DNA from: Bacteroidota bacterium
GTDB lineage: Bacteria > Bacteroidota > Bacteroidia > Bacteroidales > UBA10428
NCBI GenBank assembly: GCA_016699695.1
Contig: CP065006.1
Coordinates: 62,001-126,000, forward strand
Direction: 5' to 3'
Length of the DNA stretch: 64,000 bases
Shown here: positions 61,352 to 64,000 of the stretch, in pieces
Layout: each line of letters begins with the position of its first letter
How positions within the stretch are numbered: position 1 is the stretch's first letter
Notes under the pieces: generated by a model
Told to the model about the DNA's origin: nothing
The model's database searches: none
The model's input: the letters and a program-made list of their open reading frames with translations, nothing else
Program-made: the position numbers and the translations under genes

Positions 61352-62686
61352 ATGAAAACCATTCTGATAATAGGTGCAGGTCGTTCGTCTTCCACACTTA
61401 TTCAATACCTCGAAGCCCAGGGAGGTATTTACAACTGGCAATTGCGCGTAGCCGACAAAGATATTGATTTGGTGCTGCAAAAAATTCATGAACCTACCAG
61501 GGCTGTGGAACTCGACATCTTTAACCCTCAACAGCTTGAACAGGAAATTCTGGAGGTTGACATCGTCGTATCCATGTTGCCGGCACGCTTTCATCCAGAA
61601 GTGGCCCGTTATTGCCTGAAGCATGGTAAGTCATTGCTAACCGCTTCTTACGAATCGAAAGAAGTGGCCGATATGAGTGCAGAAGCCAGGTCAAAAGGTA
61701 TCTTGTTTATGAACGAGCTGGGGGTCGATCCTGGAATTGATCACATGTCGGCCATGCGCGAAATCGATCGGATTCGCGATGCAGGATATAAACTGCATAC
61801 CTTCGAATCTTTTACAGGCGGCCTGATTGCCCCCGAAAGCGACAACAATCCCTGGCATTATAAGTTTACCTGGAATCCCCGCAATGTTGTAGTAGCAGGG
61901 CAGGGTGGGCCTGCAAAATTTATACAAGAAGGAAAATACAAATACATTCCCTACAACAGGCTTTTTCGGCGCACTGAAAAAATAGAAGTTGAAGGGTATG
62001 GCACTTTTGAAGGTTATGCCAACCGCGACTCATTGCATTATATCGAGCAATATAACCTAAAAGATGTGGCAACCGTTTACAGGGGTACCTTACGCCGACC
62101 TGGCTTTTGCCGCGCCTGGGATGTGTTTGTGCAATTGGGTGCCACGGACGATTCCTATATCATGGAAAACACAGACACCATGACTTATAAGGAATTTATC
62201 AATTCATTTCTGTATTATTCCGAAACCGATAGTGTAAAGTTGAAATTGTTGCACTACATGCACCTTGATAACGACTCAGATATCATCGACAAACTCGAAT
62301 GGCTGGGAATATTTGATAATACACCCGTAGGATTAAAAAATGCCACACCTGCACAAATATTACAGCATATTCTTAGCCAGAAATGGGAGCTGGACGAGAA
62401 CGACAAAGACATGTTGGTAATGTGGCATAAGTTTATCTATTTCGATCCTTCTAAGCCTAAGCCCATATTAAAAACAAGCTCAATGGGTTGCATAGGCGAC
62501 AACATGCAGCATACTGCCATGTCGAAAACGGTGGGCCTACCACTAGCCATTGCAACTAAAATGGTACTAATTGGTCAGATTAACCTCAAAGGAGTGCATA
62601 TTCCCACGAAAAAGGAAATCTATGACCCCATACTGAATGAACTGGAAGGACACGGAATTAAATTCGTCGAAAAGATCTACCATTAA
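61352..62686 (+). CDS. Saccharopine dehydrogenase (glutamate-forming, LYS9-like)
   Basis: 444 residues. N-terminal NAD-binding motif ILIIGAGRSSSTLIQYLE; IVVSMLPARFHPEVARYCLKHGKSLLTASYES; GVDPGIDHMSAMREIDRI; FESFTGGLIAPESDNNPWHYKFTWNPRNVV; EGYANRDSLHYIEQYNL and the late TVGLPLAIATKMVLIGQINLKGVHIP. All are hallmarks of the SDH half of AASS and yeast LYS9, which cleave saccharopine to aminoadipate semialdehyde plus glutamate. Last gene of the operon, facing the arginine decarboxylase gene. Confidence 0.92.
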   Translation: MKTILIIGAGRSSSTLIQYLEAQGGIYNWQLRVADKDIDLVLQKIHEPTRAVELDIFNPQQLEQEILEVDIVVSMLPARFHPEVARYCLKHGKSLLTASYESKEVADMSAEARSKGILFMNELGVDPGIDHMSAMREIDRIRDAGYKLHTFESFTGGLIAPESDNNPWHYKFTWNPRNVVVAGQGGPAKFIQEGKYKYIPYNRLFRRTEKIEVEGYGTFEGYANRDSLHYIEQYNLKDVATVYRGTLRRPGFCRAWDVFVQLGATDDSYIMENTDTMTYKEFINSFLYYSETDSVKLKLLHYMHLDNDSDIIDKLEWLGIFDNTPVGLKNATPAQILQHILSQKWELDENDKDMLVMWHKFIYFDPSKPKPILKTSSMGCIGDNMQHTAMSKTVGLPLAIATKMVLIGQINLKGVHIPTKKEIYDPILNELEGHGIKFVEKIYH

Positions 62687-62730
62687 GAAGTTAAGAAAGG
62701 CTCCAATTCCAGTTCGCGTTTAAATCCTTA

Positions 62731-64000
62731 TTATTGATCAGAGTAACCCAGGATACTGAACATTTCCGAGGCAGATTGCTCATTACGGTACATGTAGTCA
62801 ATAAAGTTTCCTTCAGCATCGCGGTCAATAATTACATGCTTTGGGGCAGGAATTAAGCAGTGTTTGATACCACCATATCCACTGATCGAATCCTGGTAAG
62901 CACCTGTATGAAAAAATCCGATGTAAAGTGGTTCCTCATCATTGTCGTCAAAACGGGGCAATACCACCTCCTGGTTCAGGTCTTCGGAGTTATAATAATC
63001 GGAGTAATCGCAGCTAATTCCACCAATGGCCACACGCGTATATTCGTTTTGCCATTTATTCACCGGCAACAAAATAAACTTCTCGTTAATCGACCATGCA
63101 TCGGGAATGGTATTCATCAGGCTGTTGTTAATGATGTACCATAATTCGGCGTCGTTCTGTTGTTTTTGCTCCAGCACTTTAAAAATGATAGCAGAGCTCT
63201 CTCCAACCGTATATTTGCCAAACTCCGTAAAAATGTGGGGCTCAATAACCTGCTCATTTTCGCAGGCCTCCTTGATGTTTTTAATGATCTCATTGATCAT
63301 GTACTCGTAATCGTACTCAAAACCCATGTGGTTGCGAATTGGAAACCCGCCGCCAAGGTTAAAAGAATCCAGCGTATCACTTTCCTTTTTTAGTTCGATA
63401 TAAAGGTCAATGGCCTTTTTAAACTCACCCCAGTAATAAAAACTGTCTTTAATTCCCGAATCCACGAAAAAGTGAAACATCTTCAACTCCACACTGGGAT
63501 TATTCTTGATGTTTTCGCGAAAAAAGTCCATTACTTCCGATTGTGGAATACCAAGCCTGGAAGTGTAATAGGCCGATTGGGGTTCTTCGTTAATCGACAT
63601 CCGAAGCCCGATTTTAACACGATGGTCGAGTTTTCTCTTGTTAATCTCAGTAAATAGCCTCTCCATCTCCTTTAAACTGTCCAAAATAATAATGGAGTTG
63701 ATAAAGCCTGCTTCCTGAAGATTCAAGATACGATCGATGTATTCGTCTGTTTTATATCCGTTGTGTACGATAATACGCTTGCTATCGAGCTTTTTTTGTT
63801 TATAGAGATGCAAAATTAAATCAATATCAAAGGCCGACGATGTTTCAAGGTTTACCTTGTGCTTAAGTGCTTCACTGATCACATGATGAAAGTGATTGCA
63901 CTTGGTACAATAACAATACTGGTACTCGCCACGGTATGCATTGTTACGTATCGAACGGTTAAAGAGGTTTCTGGCTTTTTTAATCTGATCGCCGATTTTG
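62731..64000 (-). CDS. speA: Arginine decarboxylase-like enzyme, C-terminal part (runs off the window)
   Basis: Frame open from the stop at 62731 to the window edge, so 5' truncated by the window. The PLP-binding lysine is probably in GEYQYCYCTKCNHFHHV; further fold III alanine-racemase-type motifs are VKIGLRMSINEEPQS, FNLGGGFPIRNHMG, HIFTEFGKYTVGESSAIIF, SCDYSDYYNSEDL and YIGFFHTGAYQDSISGYGG. Short SpeA-like enzymes of Bacteroidota start polyamine synthesis from arginine. Lysine or diaminopimelate as substrate is possible but less likely. A GTG at 63882 is internal, not the start. Confidence 0.85.
   Translation of the reverse strand, partial: KIGDQIKKARNLFNRSIRNNAYRGEYQYCYCTKCNHFHHVISEALKHKVNLETSSAFDIDLILHLYKQKKLDSKRIIVHNGYKTDEYIDRILNLQEAGFINSIIILDSLKEMERLFTEINKRKLDHRVKIGLRMSINEEPQSAYYTSRLGIPQSEVMDFFRENIKNNPSVELKMFHFFVDSGIKDSFYYWGEFKKAIDLYIELKKESDTLDSFNLGGGFPIRNHMGFEYDYEYMINEIIKNIKEACENEQVIEPHIFTEFGKYTVGESSAIIFKVLEQKQQNDAELWYIINNSLMNTIPDAWSINEKFILLPVNKWQNEYTRVAIGGISCDYSDYYNSEDLNQEVVLPRFDDNDEEPLYIGFFHTGAYQDSISGYGGIKHCLIPAPKHVIIDRDAEGNFIDYMYRNEQSASEMFSILGYSDQ

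Noticed and set aside
63882..63884. GTG start for the arginine decarboxylase
   Set aside because: The frame continues upstream to the window edge with conserved family sequence (KIGDQIKKARNLF and YCYCTK), so this is an internal codon.
1..64000. CRISPR arrays, rRNA or tRNA genes
   Set aside because: No regular short direct repeats, no cas-like genes and no cloverleaf or rRNA sequence were seen by eye; a dedicated search was not possible.

Overview
The window is from a member of the Bacteroidota, most likely a Bacteroidales or Marinilabiliales-type marine or anaerobic organism. The evidence is several promoters of the Bacteroidota form (TTTG, about 20 bases, TAnnTTTG), a type IX secretion sorting domain on a secreted esterase, the short ribosomal protein bTHX in its Bacteroidota form, and families typical of the phylum (DUF5777, DUF4268, SusC-era TonB receptors). 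Assignment below phylum is inference.

1-13.6 kb is ordinary chromosome. It holds the N-terminal part of a polyprenyl-phosphate sugar transferase, a run of small leftward genes that includes ribosome rescue (arfB) and termination (prfC), a fructosamine-kinase/tyrosine-phosphatase pair, a CvfB-like S1 protein, a secreted esterase with a lactonase-fold lipoprotein, and several envelope proteins. 13.6-14.5 kb is an AT-rich higBA toxin-antitoxin module followed by a structured repeat. 14.6-20.6 kb holds a beta-helix lipoprotein, an HD protein, a cold-shock gene and a peroxide-defence operon perR-katG-bfr in which bfr is frameshifted. 20.7-27.5 kb holds mnmE, a rightward operon of haem-motif lipoproteins with DUF5777, YceI and OB-fold proteins (its first gene is frameshifted at a C5 tract), an FAD protein and a MORN-repeat protein.

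27.7-34 kb is AT-rich accessory DNA. A secreted sugar-active-looking protein is followed by a leftward array of unrelated genes (PhzF, AAA/DUF4143 ATPase, small membrane proteins, a DUF2007 zinc-ribbon protein). These are separated by 100-160-base imperfect inverted repeats that share sequence with each other and with the repeat beside higBA. This looks like a gene-cassette array. 34-49.8 kb returns to core and semi-core genes: two EamA transporters, a racemase-like protein without catalytic cysteines, a T9SS-exported esterase, a complete IS4-family element inserted exactly at the stop codon of a class A PBP gene, a quinone-oxidoreductase-like gene, typA, the bTHX gene, a HAD hydrolase and a TonB-dependent receptor.

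50-62.7 kb is the most interesting part: nine co-directional genes encoding a CitD-CitE fusion, CitF, a beta-decarboxylating dehydrogenase, an HD-like protein, two fused aconitase-family hydratases, an ALDH7-type aminoadipate-semialdehyde dehydrogenase, a lysine-ketoglutarate-reductase-like protein and a saccharopine dehydrogenase. The last three convert lysine to 2-aminoadipate. The first set are homologues of the enzymes that would turn 2-oxoadipate, by carboxylation, into homoisocitrate, homocitrate and then acetate plus 2-oxoglutarate. I propose a lysine-degrading reverse-aminoadipate route ending in a homocitrate lyase; this is inference. The plainer alternative is lysine catabolism next to a citrate/2-oxoglutarate module. 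The window closes with the C-terminal part of an arginine-decarboxylase-like gene on the opposite strand.
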